Of a stretch of 64,000 nt of DNA, positions 43,838 to 52,422 are shown in pieces; positions within the stretch are counted from its first letter, which is position 1; every line of letters begins with the position of its first letter. The stretch is from NCBI GenBank assembly GCA_051883735.1, contig JBJEUH010000086.1, forward strand, positions 1-64,000, in the 5' to 3' direction. The DNA comes from Ventricola sp051883735 (GTDB taxonomy: Bacteria > Bacillota > Clostridia > Christensenellales > Aristaeellaceae). The position numbers and the translations under genes were made by a program. The notes below the pieces were generated by a model. That model was not told the DNA's origin, made no database searches, and saw nothing but the letters and a program-made list of their open reading frames with translations.

Positions 43838-43897
43838 AAATATCCAAGTAAAATGCGCAAAACTGTCCTATTTTCTTCCGGGGCAATCCGATATGAT
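43838..43897 (+). promoter_or_regulatory. Locus B importer promoter with direct repeats
   Basis: AAANTNTCC repeats at 43838-43846 and 43860-43868, 22 bp apart (7 of 9 identical), directly before a weak -35 (TATTTT, 43869-43874), a 17-bp spacer and TATGAT (43892-43897). Confidence 0.45.
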
Positions 43898-43948
43898 GGA
43901 GGCAGAAAAGGGGGAGTGCCCCCGAAGAATCGTAAGGAGGAAAATAGA

Positions 43949-45187
43949 ATGAAAAAGATCGTAGCCCTGTTGCTGGCGATGGCGCTCGTGCTGTCCCTGT
44001 GCGCGTTTGCGCAGGCTGAGGAGATCACCCTCCGCGTGCTGGCCGGTCAGTCCACCACGGACGCGGGCATCGAGGACATGATCGACGAGGCGCTGGCCCA
44101 GAAGTACCCGGAAATCAAGCTCGAGTGGGAGTGCGTGGACTGGGGCAATGACTTCCAGCCGAAGATGCAGGTGTACATGCAGTCCGGTCTGCCGGATATC
44201 ATGATCGGCAAGGCGCAGGACGTGGCCACCTACGGCTCCCTCGGCCTGCTGGCGGATCTGACCGAGCAGCCCTACATGGACAACATCCTGGATGCCGCGA
44301 AGGAAGGCGTCACGCTTAATGGCAAGGTGCTGGGCATGACCTTCAACTGCCTGTATCAGGGCGTGTATTACAGCCGCGAGATTTTCGCCAACCTGGGCCT
44401 GGAGGTTCCCAAGACCCATGAGGAGCTCGCCGCCGTCATCGAGACCCTCAAGGCCAACGGCATCACCCCGTTCGCTTCCCACATGGTGGATACCTGGTCC
44501 ATCGGCAACGTGACCATGCAGTTCGCCGTGAACGACGTGTTCAACAAGTATCCGACCTGGGGCGACATGTTCCGCGCCGGCGAGGTCAGCTTTGAGACCA
44601 GCGAGGAGTACAAGACCGCGTACGAGTACAACAAGCTGATCTACGACAACACCTGGACCGACGAGACCTTCTCCCTGGAGCAGACCGCCTGCGACGCCAA
44701 GATGGTCATGGGCGAGGCCGCGATGAAGGTGTCCGGCTCCTGGTCCATCCAGAACTTCCTGGGCATCGACGAGACCTACGACTTCGGCATCTTCCCGTTC
44801 CCGAACCAGACCGGCGATGCGAAGCTCCTCTTTGAGCCGAACATCACCTTCATGGCCAGCGCTTCCTCCGCGTATCAGGATGCGATCAACAAGGTCTTCG
44901 AGGTCATCGCCACCGATAAGGACCTGCAGGTTGCCATCTATGACTACACCATGACCGCGCCGATGGTCAAGGACGTTGCGCCGACCTTCGCCAACCCGAG
45001 CCAGTCCGATATCGACGCCTACGCTGCGGCCGGCATGATTCAGGACGTCAACCTGGGCAACAACCAGCTCGTCTGGGGCGGCTTCCAGGAGGAGAACGCC
45101 AAGGATATCGCCGAGTATCTGCAGGGCCACGTCACCATCGAGGAAGTCCTCAAGGCTTCCGACGCGCGCCGCGCCAACAGCAAGTAA
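43949..45187 (+). CDS. ABC sugar importer, solute-binding protein, locus B
   Basis: A 412-residue binding protein, the transport copy of the locus B pair. The signal peptide (about 1-23, AQA-EE) has a Cys at position 18 but not a proper lipobox (LSLC). Motifs shared with the upstream lipoprotein paralogue show common ancestry and probably common ligand type. It follows AAGGAGG and its own promoter. The operon continues with two permeases and an alpha-galactosidase, so the ligand is probably an alpha-galactoside. Confidence 0.92.
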   Translation: MKKIVALLLAMALVLSLCAFAQAEEITLRVLAGQSTTDAGIEDMIDEALAQKYPEIKLEWECVDWGNDFQPKMQVYMQSGLPDIMIGKAQDVATYGSLGLLADLTEQPYMDNILDAAKEGVTLNGKVLGMTFNCLYQGVYYSREIFANLGLEVPKTHEELAAVIETLKANGITPFASHMVDTWSIGNVTMQFAVNDVFNKYPTWGDMFRAGEVSFETSEEYKTAYEYNKLIYDNTWTDETFSLEQTACDAKMVMGEAAMKVSGSWSIQNFLGIDETYDFGIFPFPNQTGDAKLLFEPNITFMASASSAYQDAINKVFEVIATDKDLQVAIYDYTMTAPMVKDVAPTFANPSQSDIDAYAAAGMIQDVNLGNNQLVWGGFQEENAKDIAEYLQGHVTIEEVLKASDARRANSK

Positions 45188-45204
45188 TCCTTTCAAAAAC
45201 CATC

Positions 45205-45243
45205 GCGGGCGGCTTCTTCCCCAGGCGGAGGCAAGCCGCCCGC
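45205..45243 (+). other. Hairpin between locus B binding-protein and permease genes
   Basis: GCGGGCGGCTT (45205-45215) pairs with AAGCCGCCCGC (45233-45243), followed by TTTCCCC. A weak or partial terminator in the same position as the hairpins in the other importer operons. Confidence 0.7.
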
Positions 45244-45277
45244 TTTCCCCGTATTCATTCTTCTGGAGGCGAGCGCC

Positions 45278-46165
45278 ATGCGCAAAATGAGCCCGAGCCT
45301 GCGCAAGCAGCAGCTGCAGTATCTCTCTTTGGTGCTGCCCGGCATGATCATCTTCACCATCGGACTCATCATTCCGATGCTTTTGTCATTCTATTATTCG
45401 CTGACGAGCTGGAATGGCATGACGGTCGAAAAGCCGTTCGTCGGCCTTGACAACTATGTCAGGCTGGTTTCCGATCCGTATGCCCGCAGCGCGTGGTGGT
45501 TCACCATCCGCTTCACGATCTGGAATACGGTGATTCAGAACGTGGCGGCGATCCTGATGGCCGTGGCGCTGGACAGCGGCATCAAGGGCCAGAAGCTCAT
45601 GCGCACCATTTTTTTCGTTCCCTGTCTCATCAGCGCGGTGGTCGTGGGCTTCGTGTGGCTCAAGCTCTACGGCAATGTGCTGCCCGCGCTCTTTAAGCTC
45701 ATGGGCCTTCCGGGCAGCGTGGCGATGCTCCTTGGCAAGGAGGAGACGGTGCTCACCGGCCTGCTCATCGCCAACAACTGGCAGTGGATCGGCTATTGGA
45801 TGCTGATCTATCTGGCGGCGCTGCAGTCCATCCCCTCCGATCTGTACGAGGCGGCCAAGGTGGACGGCGCGGGCGCCGTGCGCCAGTTCATCAGCATCAC
45901 GCTGCCCATGCTCGCGCCGGCGCTGACGATCTGCATCGTCGGCATCACCACAGGCTCGCTCAAGGTGTATGACCTGCTCGTCGCCTCCACCAACGGCGGA
46001 CCGGGCCGCGCGTCCACCTCGATCATTTACTACACCTATTCCACCGCGATCAACGGCAGGCAGTACGGCTACGGCTCCGCGCTGACGATCTCCGTCGTCT
46101 TCGCGCTGCTGCTGGTGGCGTTCCTTCAGGTGAAGGTGCTCAAGAAGAGGGAGGTGCAGATGTGA
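45278..46165 (+). CDS. ABC sugar importer permease 1, locus B
   Basis: A 295-residue MalF/UgpA-type permease with six transmembrane helices and the EAA-loop segment YEAAKVDGAGAVRQFISITLPML. CTGGAGG precedes ATG at 45278. The stop shares bases with the next start (TGATG). Confidence 0.93.
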   Translation: MRKMSPSLRKQQLQYLSLVLPGMIIFTIGLIIPMLLSFYYSLTSWNGMTVEKPFVGLDNYVRLVSDPYARSAWWFTIRFTIWNTVIQNVAAILMAVALDSGIKGQKLMRTIFFVPCLISAVVVGFVWLKLYGNVLPALFKLMGLPGSVAMLLGKEETVLTGLLIANNWQWIGYWMLIYLAALQSIPSDLYEAAKVDGAGAVRQFISITLPMLAPALTICIVGITTGSLKVYDLLVASTNGGPGRASTSIIYYTYSTAINGRQYGYGSALTISVVFALLLVAFLQVKVLKKREVQM

Positions 46166-47016
46166 TGGCCAGGACGCCGAAAGAAAAGAAGAAGTTCACG
46201 CCCGCGCTTTGGGCGACGCAGCTGATCATGGCGGCCGCTTCGCTGGCATTCCTCGCGCCGCTGCTGATCATCCTCAATTACTCCTTCAAGACGAAGAAGG
46301 AGCTCTATGTCGGCAACCCGCTGGCGCTGCCGCAGAGCCTGAGCCTGACCAACTATGAAAACGCATACAGGAAGCTCAACCTGAAGGTGACGTTCTTCAA
46401 TACGGCGCTGTACACCGTCGTCTCCGTGCTGATTCTGGCGCTGTTGTGCGGCGCGGCGGCCTGGGCGATTGCGCGCAACAGGGGCAAGTTCTTTCAGTTT
46501 GCGTATCTGTACTTTATCGTCGGCATCCTCATCCCGGCGCAGGCGCTGTTTCTGCCGATCTACATCGTGGGCTATACCACGGGCCTTGTGAACACGCGCA
46601 TCGGCGTCATCCTGATGTATGTGGCGACGAATATATCCTTCGGCGTCTTTTTGATGACGAGCTTCATGTCCACCGTTCCGGTGGAGCTGGAGGAGGCGGC
46701 GCGCATCGACGGCTGCTCGATTTACAGGACGTATTTCACCATCGTCTTCCCACTGCTCAAGCCCGCGATGGCGACGCTCATCATCATGCAGTCCTTCCAG
46801 ATCTGGAACGATTACCTGATGAGCAGCCTCTTTGTGAGCACAAACCGGCTCAAGACCCTGACGGTGGCCATCCAGAGCCTCTTCTCGGCGCAATCCAGCG
46901 ATTACTCGACCGCCTTTGCGGCGATTGTCATTTCGGTTCTGCCCATTACCCTGCTGTTCGTGTCCATGCAGAAGTACTTCATCAAGGGCATGACGGTCGG
47001 TGCGGTGAAAGGATAA
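46165..47016 (+). CDS. ABC sugar importer permease 2, locus B
   Basis: A 283-residue MalG/UgpE-type permease with six transmembrane helices and EAA-loop EEAARIDGCSIYRTYFTIVFPLL. ATG at 46165 overlaps the preceding stop by one base; GTG at 46162 is an alternative. It directly precedes the alpha-galactosidase gene. Confidence 0.93.
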   Translation: MARTPKEKKKFTPALWATQLIMAAASLAFLAPLLIILNYSFKTKKELYVGNPLALPQSLSLTNYENAYRKLNLKVTFFNTALYTVVSVLILALLCGAAAWAIARNRGKFFQFAYLYFIVGILIPAQALFLPIYIVGYTTGLVNTRIGVILMYVATNISFGVFLMTSFMSTVPVELEEAARIDGCSIYRTYFTIVFPLLKPAMATLIIMQSFQIWNDYLMSSLFVSTNRLKTLTVAIQSLFSAQSSDYSTAFAAIVISVLPITLLFVSMQKYFIKGMTVGAVKG

Positions 47017-47022
47017 CGGCAT

Positions 47023-49056
47023 ATGGAACTCTGCTTTGAACAAAACGGCATCTTTGTGGACATTGAGGTACTGGAGGACGGCGCCGTCGCGCTGCACAAC
47101 TGCTCCGCCGCGCCGCGCCCGCGCGCGGAAACGCCCAAGTGGTACCCGCTGGTGGAGGTGCAGGGCTCGGGCTACAACCACGACGACCACCACGGCAGCA
47201 AGCATTCGCTCTGCGCCCCGGGCGACCGCCTGCGCTACGAGGGCCACAGCCTGACGGAAAACGAACAGGGCAGCCGCTTTGAGCTCGTGATGAAGACGGA
47301 GGAAATCCGCGTCAGGGTCTGCTGGCAGTTTTACAGCGGCGTGAAGGCGCTTCGGGCCTGGAGCGAGATTACCAATCTCTCGGATCGGACGTTCCCGCTG
47401 GAATACATCTCCTCCTTCGCGCTCACGGGGCTGGGCCATGGGAAGGACGGCAGGCAGGGCGACTACCGCATGTCCATCCCGCACAGCACGTGGTTCGGCG
47501 AGTGCCAGTGGAAGAACTATGCGCTTAAGGAGCTGGGCTATGATCCGGTCTGCGCGTTCAGCATGAAGCGCATCGCGCTCTCCTCCACGGGCTCATGGGC
47601 CTGCAGCGAGCATCTGCCGATGGGCTCCTTTGAGCAGCCGGGGGAGACGATGCTCTGGCAGATTGAAACCTCGGGCAGCTGGTGCTGGGAGGTGAGCGAC
47701 CTCAAGGAGCAGCTCTATCTGCGCCTGAGCGGCCCGAGCTGGCAGGAGCATCAGTTCCTCAAGCGCCTTGCGCCGGGCGAGACGTTCGTGAGCGTGCCCT
47801 GCGCGGTGGCCTTCGGCAGCGATTTTGAGGACAGCATCGGCGAGATGACGAAGTACCGCCGCGCGATCCGCCGCCCCAACGCGGACAATGCGCACCCCAG
47901 CGTCATCTTCAACGACTACATGAACTGCCTGTGGGGCGACCCGACGACGGAGAAGGAATTCCCGCTCATCGATGCGGCGGCCGAGGCCGGCTGCCGGTAT
48001 TACTGCGTGGACTGCGGCTGGTACGACGACGGCCCGTGGTGGGACGGCGTGGGCCAATGGCTGCCCGCCAGGGGACGCTTCCCCGGCGGCATCAAGGAGG
48101 TCCTTGATTATATCCGCGCCAAGGGCATGATCCCCGGATTGTGGCTGGAGCTGGAGGTCATGGGCATCGAGTGCCCGCTGGCCAAACAGGTCCCGGACGA
48201 CTGGTTCTTCCAGATCGAGGGCCGCCGCGTGATCGACCACAGCCGCTATCAGCTGGACTTCCGCAATCCCGCCGTCATCGCGCACGCCGACGAGGTTGTT
48301 GACCGCCTGGTCAGGGACTACGGCGTGGGCTACATCAAGATGGACTACAACATCAACGCCGGCGTGGGCACGCAGGTCGCCAGCGACTCGGCGGGCGAGG
48401 GCCTGCTCGCGCATACGCGCGCGTATCTCGCGTGGCTGGACAGCGTCTTCGCGCGCTATCCGGAGCTGGTGATCGAGAACTGCTCCAGCGGCGGCATGCG
48501 CATGGAGTATTCTCACCTGAGCCGCCACTCCATCCAGAGCGTCACCGATCAGGACGACTACGTCAGGATGGCAGCCATCGCCTGCAACTGCATGACCGCG
48601 GTCACGCCCGAGCAGGCCGCCATCTGGAGCTATCCCAAGCGGGATGGAGACGAGGAGGAGACCATCTTCAACATGGTTTCCGCGATGCTTCTGCGCATTC
48701 ATCAGAGCGGCCATCTGGCGGAGCTGTCTGCGCCGCGGCTCGCCCTGGTCAGGGAGGGCATCGCCTGCCACATGTCCATCGTGGACAAGCTCAAGGACGG
48801 TCTGCCCTTCTGGCCGCTGGGCCTTGCTTCCTTCGGCGATCCCTTCATGTGCGTGGGCATTCGCTGCGCAGGGGAGGCCTACATGGCCGTCTGGCATACG
48901 CGGGAGGGCAGGGAGTCGGTGCGCATTCCGATGCGCGGATTTGCGCAGATCGAGCCCGTCTATCCCAAGCAGGTCCCGGTCGAGCCTCGCCTGGCGGACG
49001 GCGAGGCGGAGGTGACGCTGGACGGCATCAGCGCGAGGCTGGTTCGGCTTTCGTAA
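47023..49056 (+). CDS. Alpha-galactosidase, GH36
   Basis: A 677-residue cytoplasmic retaining glycosidase for raffinose-type or galactomannan-derived alpha-galactosides. The nucleophile is Asp441 in YIKMDYN; the acid/base region is SVTDQDD at about 506-512; ENCSSGGMRM lies between them. The N-terminal beta-supersandwich (about 1-280) and C-terminal beta domain are present. ATG at 47023 follows AAAGGA inside the end of the permease gene. Last gene of the locus B operon, before a strong terminator. Confidence 0.93.
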   Translation: MELCFEQNGIFVDIEVLEDGAVALHNCSAAPRPRAETPKWYPLVEVQGSGYNHDDHHGSKHSLCAPGDRLRYEGHSLTENEQGSRFELVMKTEEIRVRVCWQFYSGVKALRAWSEITNLSDRTFPLEYISSFALTGLGHGKDGRQGDYRMSIPHSTWFGECQWKNYALKELGYDPVCAFSMKRIALSSTGSWACSEHLPMGSFEQPGETMLWQIETSGSWCWEVSDLKEQLYLRLSGPSWQEHQFLKRLAPGETFVSVPCAVAFGSDFEDSIGEMTKYRRAIRRPNADNAHPSVIFNDYMNCLWGDPTTEKEFPLIDAAAEAGCRYYCVDCGWYDDGPWWDGVGQWLPARGRFPGGIKEVLDYIRAKGMIPGLWLELEVMGIECPLAKQVPDDWFFQIEGRRVIDHSRYQLDFRNPAVIAHADEVVDRLVRDYGVGYIKMDYNINAGVGTQVASDSAGEGLLAHTRAYLAWLDSVFARYPELVIENCSSGGMRMEYSHLSRHSIQSVTDQDDYVRMAAIACNCMTAVTPEQAAIWSYPKRDGDEEETIFNMVSAMLLRIHQSGHLAELSAPRLALVREGIACHMSIVDKLKDGLPFWPLGLASFGDPFMCVGIRCAGEAYMAVWHTREGRESVRIPMRGFAQIEPVYPKQVPVEPRLADGEAEVTLDGISARLVRLS

Positions 49057-49144
49057 ATCGAGGACGCCGGGATGCTGATGATGAAGGCGCCCCGGGAAGC
49101 CCTGCGGGCGATGCAGACCATGCCATGATATCATCCATAAGATC

Positions 49145-49181
49145 AACCCGCGCCGGCGTGTCCGGCGCGGGTTTGCTTTTT
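49145..49181 (+). terminator. Terminator of the locus B operon
   Basis: AACCCGCGCCGG and CCGGCGCGGGTT, a 12-bp perfect stem with a five-base loop, then TGCTTTTT. The stretch 49182-49361 between here and the next promoter shows nothing else recognisable. Confidence 0.88.
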
Positions 49182-49361
49182 GCACGGCCTGCAGACGAGC
49201 GTCAAATGCGCAAAGCGGGGAAGGAGCTTGGGGAGGAAATCGTCAGGATGCGGAGGCTGCGCGGAAATACGCCCGGCAAAGCCGCAGGTCGCCCTGCTTT
49301 TTGGCGAATGGTTTTAGAATGTGCGGAAACTTTTTGACCATAACGACGAAAAAAGCCGCGG

Positions 49362-49408
49362 GCAGGCCCCTCTTCGCGATTGCGCTTTGCAGGGGCCTGC
49401 GGTATAAT
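49362..49408 (+). promoter_or_regulatory. Promoter of locus C with inverted repeat
   Basis: TTGCGC (49380-49385), a 17-bp spacer and TATAAT (49403-49408). A 10-bp inverted repeat GCAGGCCCCT/AGGGGCCTGC (49362-49371 and 49391-49400) has its right arm inside the promoter spacer, a position where a bound repressor would block RNA polymerase. Confidence 0.6.
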
Positions 49409-49474
49409 GGAGCCAGATGATGAAGCGACAAAAACGCTGACAGGAACCATGAAACGGAAGGAAGGAACCCGACC

Positions 49475-50329
49475 ATGTTGACGAATCTGAACGAACTGAT
49501 GAAATATGCCCAGGAGCACGAGGTGGCCATCGGCAGCTTCAACGGCCCGACGCTGGAATCCGCGCGCGCCGCGGTGGAGGCCGCGCAGGAGCTGCAGATG
49601 CCGCTGATTCTGCAGCATGCCCCGGCGCACGATCCCTATATCTCGCTGGAGCTGGCGGGCAGGATCATGCTGGCCCTCGCCGAGCAGGCGACGGTGCCCG
49701 TCTGCGTGCACCTGGATCATGGCGACAGCCTGGAGACGGTGATGCGCGCCATCCGCACGGGCTACACCTCCGTGATGTACGACGCCTCCGGCAAGCCCTT
49801 CGAGCAGAACCTGCAGGAGACGCGGGAGGTCGTGCGCCTGGCGCACGCGGTGAACGTGTCTGTGGAGGCGGAGCTGGGCAATATGCCGCACAATTTCCAC
49901 GGCGAGATGACGGATTACAGCCCGGAGGCCTTCTACACCGACGCGCAGGACGCGAAGCGCTTTGCGCAGGAGACCGGCGTGGACGCGCTGGCCATCTCCT
50001 TTGGCACGGTGCACGGCGTGTACAAGGCGAAGCCGAAGCTGAACTTTGACATCATCCGCCAGGTGCGGGAGGCGACCGGCGGTCTGCCGCTGGTGATGCA
50101 CGGCGGCAGCGGCCTGTCCGACGAGGACTACCGCACGGCCATCGTCTGCGGCATCCGCAAGATCAACTACTATACCTACGAGGCGCTCGCTGGCGGCAGG
50201 GGCATCTATCAGGCGGTGGCGGATCACCCGCAGAGCCTGTACTTCCACGACGCGGCCATGGCGGCGACCGCGGCCATGCGCGAGGACGTGCTGCGCATCC
50301 TGCGCATCTTCGGAGGAGGGCAGATGTGA
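49475..50329 (+). CDS. Class II fructose/tagatose-bisphosphate-type aldolase
   Basis: A 284-residue zinc-dependent aldolase of the FbaA/GatY/KbaY family. Motifs: HLDHGD (zinc and catalytic Asp region, about residues 81-86), EAELGN (about 130-135), FGTVHGVYK and the second zinc-binding stretch VMHGGSGL with KINYYT. It would split a ketose (bis)phosphate into DHAP or glyceraldehyde-type products. GAAGGA precedes ATG at 49475. Coupled with a PfkB kinase (TGATG overlap), suggesting sequential phosphorylation and cleavage of one sugar released by the GH43 enzyme downstream. Confidence 0.92.
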   Translation: MLTNLNELMKYAQEHEVAIGSFNGPTLESARAAVEAAQELQMPLILQHAPAHDPYISLELAGRIMLALAEQATVPVCVHLDHGDSLETVMRAIRTGYTSVMYDASGKPFEQNLQETREVVRLAHAVNVSVEAELGNMPHNFHGEMTDYSPEAFYTDAQDAKRFAQETGVDALAISFGTVHGVYKAKPKLNFDIIRQVREATGGLPLVMHGGSGLSDEDYRTAIVCGIRKINYYTYEALAGGRGIYQAVADHPQSLYFHDAAMAATAAMREDVLRILRIFGGGQM

Positions 50330-51348
50330 TGCGCGAGGGAATCGCCTATGCCGGCAACCTGATCGTGGACCGCATCCGCAGGATTGACCGCCTGCCCAGG
50401 CGCAGCGAGCTGGCGAACATTCACGGCACGAGCCGCTCTGCGGGCGGCGTGTGCAACGGTGCGGTCAGCATGCGGCTGCTCGCGCCGCAGATGCCCGTCT
50501 CGGCCTGCGGCGTCGTCGGCACGGACGGCGAGGGCGATTTCATCCTCGCGCAGTTCGCGCGCTATGGGATCGACACGAGCGGCGTGCTGCGCCGGGGCGA
50601 GACGTCGTTTACGGACGTGTACGAGGAGTCGAGCACGAACTGCCGCACCTTCTTTTACTTCGGCGGCGCGAACGACAGCTTCGACGTGGAGGATATCGAT
50701 TACGACGGCCTGTCCTGCCGGATGCTTCAAATTTGCTATCCGCTGCTGCTCCCCGCGCTGGATGCGCCGCACGCGCAGTACGGCTCGCGCATGGGTATGC
50801 TGCTGGACAGGGCGCAGCGCGCGGGCTGCCTGACCTCGCTGGACGTGGTCAGCGAGGATTCCGCGCGGTATGAGACGCTCGTGCGCCCGCTTCTGCGCTA
50901 CACCGATTACCTCACGGTGAACGAGCTGGAGGCCGAGCGCATCACGGGCGTGCGCCTGACCGGCGAGGACGGCGCGCTGATCGAAGAGAACATGCGCCCC
51001 GCGCTGGAGACGATGCTGTCGCTGGGCGTCGCCCGCCGCGCCATCATCCATGCGCCCGCGGCGGCCTTTGGCATGGACGCGGACGGGACGTTCGCCCATG
51101 AGCCGGGAAAACGGCTGCCGGACGGCTTTATCCGCGGCACGGTCGGCGCGGGCGACGCGTTCTGCGCGGGCGCGCTGCTGGCGGCGTATCGCGGTCTGCC
51201 CATCGCGCAGGCGCTGCGCTATGGCAACGCGGCGGCGGTCCAGTCGCTCCGGGCGGACACGTCTGTCGGCGCGATGGCGCCGATGGAGGAATGCCTTGCC
51301 CACTATGACGCGCTGCCAACCAGACAGGACGGCATGCAAAGCGCATGA
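50329..51348 (+). CDS. PfkB-family carbohydrate kinase
   Basis: A 339-residue ribokinase-fold kinase. The N-terminal motif is altered but present (SAGGVCNGAVSMRLLAPQMPVSACGVVGTDGEGDF), and the C-terminal anion-hole/catalytic motif GTVGAGDAFCAGALLAA is intact. It probably phosphorylates the sugar that the adjacent aldolase cleaves. ATG at 50329 shares its first base with the aldolase stop; GTG at 50326 is possible. Its 3' end is followed by the GH43 gene with its own ribosome-binding site. Confidence 0.92.
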   Translation: MREGIAYAGNLIVDRIRRIDRLPRRSELANIHGTSRSAGGVCNGAVSMRLLAPQMPVSACGVVGTDGEGDFILAQFARYGIDTSGVLRRGETSFTDVYEESSTNCRTFFYFGGANDSFDVEDIDYDGLSCRMLQICYPLLLPALDAPHAQYGSRMGMLLDRAQRAGCLTSLDVVSEDSARYETLVRPLLRYTDYLTVNELEAERITGVRLTGEDGALIEENMRPALETMLSLGVARRAIIHAPAAAFGMDADGTFAHEPGKRLPDGFIRGTVGAGDAFCAGALLAAYRGLPIAQALRYGNAAAVQSLRADTSVGAMAPMEECLAHYDALPTRQDGMQSA

Positions 51349-51380
51349 CGGATTGTACAGCGGCCCAAGGAGGATGCCCT

Positions 51381-52337
51381 GTGACGCATTATCTGTTCGT
51401 CCATTTCCGCGAAACCACCTCGCCTGACGGCGAGCAGGTGCATTTCGCCCTCAGCCGGGACGGCTTTGCCTGGGAGGCGCTGAACGGCGGCAGGCCCATC
51501 CTCTGGGCGTATGCCGGCGACCACGGCGTGCGCGACATGACCATCGTCCGCGACCGGCGCACCGGGCGCTTTCACATCTTCGCCACGGACCTGTCCCTCG
51601 CCTACGGGATGCGCGGCCGGTACGCGCACTCGTGGGACAACATCCGCAGGCACGGCAGCAAGGCGCTGGCGCACTGGCAATCGGACGATCTGCTGCACTG
51701 GACGGAGGAGGAGCTGATCCCCTTCGGCGACGAGGAGACCGGCTGCCTCTGGGCGCCGGACGTGATCGAGGACCCGGAGCAGGGGGACTATGTGCTGCAC
51801 TGGTCCGCCTCCCATGCCGCGGACAACTACGGGACGATGGACATCTGCTGCAGCCGGACGAGGGACTTTGCGCACTTCACCGAGCCCCGGCTGCTCTACC
51901 GCAAGGAGAGCGGCACGTGCATCGACTCGGCGATGTACCGGGAGAACGGCCGGTACTACATGTTCCTCAAGAGCGAGCGCAATCCGCAGGGCATCATCCT
52001 GGTCGCGGGCGATCACGCGGACGGCCCGTTTGAGCGGGTGGAAAAGTTTGACGAGGCCATGCGCGCCCTGGAGGGCGGGGTGTATGAAGCGCCCACCGCC
52101 GTGCGGCTGGACGACGGGCGCTGGTGCCTGTTCCTTGACTATTACGGCGTGAAGGGCGCCGGGCAGGGGTATGTGCCCTTTGTGGCCAGCAGCCTTGCCG
52201 GCGCGGACTTTGTGCGCAGCGACGCGGCGTTCAGCTTCCCCTACGGCTTCAAGCACGGCACGATTCTGCCCATCACGCCGGAGGAATACGAGCGCATGAA
52301 GGCGCACGACTGGAACGACGTGCCGGACAACCGGTGA
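51381..52337 (+). CDS. Glycoside hydrolase family 43-like beta-propeller protein
   Basis: A 318-residue protein with a five-bladed propeller signature: VHYLFVHF-type opening (here THYLFVHF), SRDGFAWEALNGG, GVRDMTIVRD, WAPDVIEDP, ESGTCIDSAMYRENGRYYMFLKSE and EAPTAVRLDDGRWCLFLDYYG. The acid/base Glu and Asp residues sit in these blades as in GH43. No signal peptide. GTG at 51381 is preferred over the coupled ATG at 51345 because AAGGAGG lies seven bases upstream and the family opening starts there. Probably an arabinofuranosidase, xylosidase or galactosidase supplying the aldolase-kinase pair. Confidence 0.85.
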   Translation: MTHYLFVHFRETTSPDGEQVHFALSRDGFAWEALNGGRPILWAYAGDHGVRDMTIVRDRRTGRFHIFATDLSLAYGMRGRYAHSWDNIRRHGSKALAHWQSDDLLHWTEEELIPFGDEETGCLWAPDVIEDPEQGDYVLHWSASHAADNYGTMDICCSRTRDFAHFTEPRLLYRKESGTCIDSAMYRENGRYYMFLKSERNPQGIILVAGDHADGPFERVEKFDEAMRALEGGVYEAPTAVRLDDGRWCLFLDYYGVKGAGQGYVPFVASSLAGADFVRSDAAFSFPYGFKHGTILPITPEEYERMKAHDWNDVPDNR

Positions 52338-52369
52338 GAAGGAGGCGCGTCTGCGCGCCCATGGAGAAG

Positions 52370-52406
52370 AAAAAATGCGTGGAAGGGATTCCTCCACGCA
52401 TTTTCT
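52370..52406. terminator. Bidirectional terminator between convergent genes
   Basis: AAAATGCGTGGA and TCCACGCATTTT arms around a nine-base loop, with A/T runs on both sides; serves the GH43 gene (plus) and the response regulator gene (minus). Confidence 0.85.
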
Positions 52407-52422
52407 GTGTACGGGCCGCGGC

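Noticed and set aside
49206..49337. A 43-codon open frame upstream of the aldolase operon
   Set aside because: No recognisable product, no clear ribosome-binding site, and it lies between a terminator and a promoter.
51345..51380. Coupled ATG start for the GH43-like gene
   Set aside because: The 12 extra codons do not look like the family; GTG at 51381 follows a strong AAGGAGG at proper spacing.
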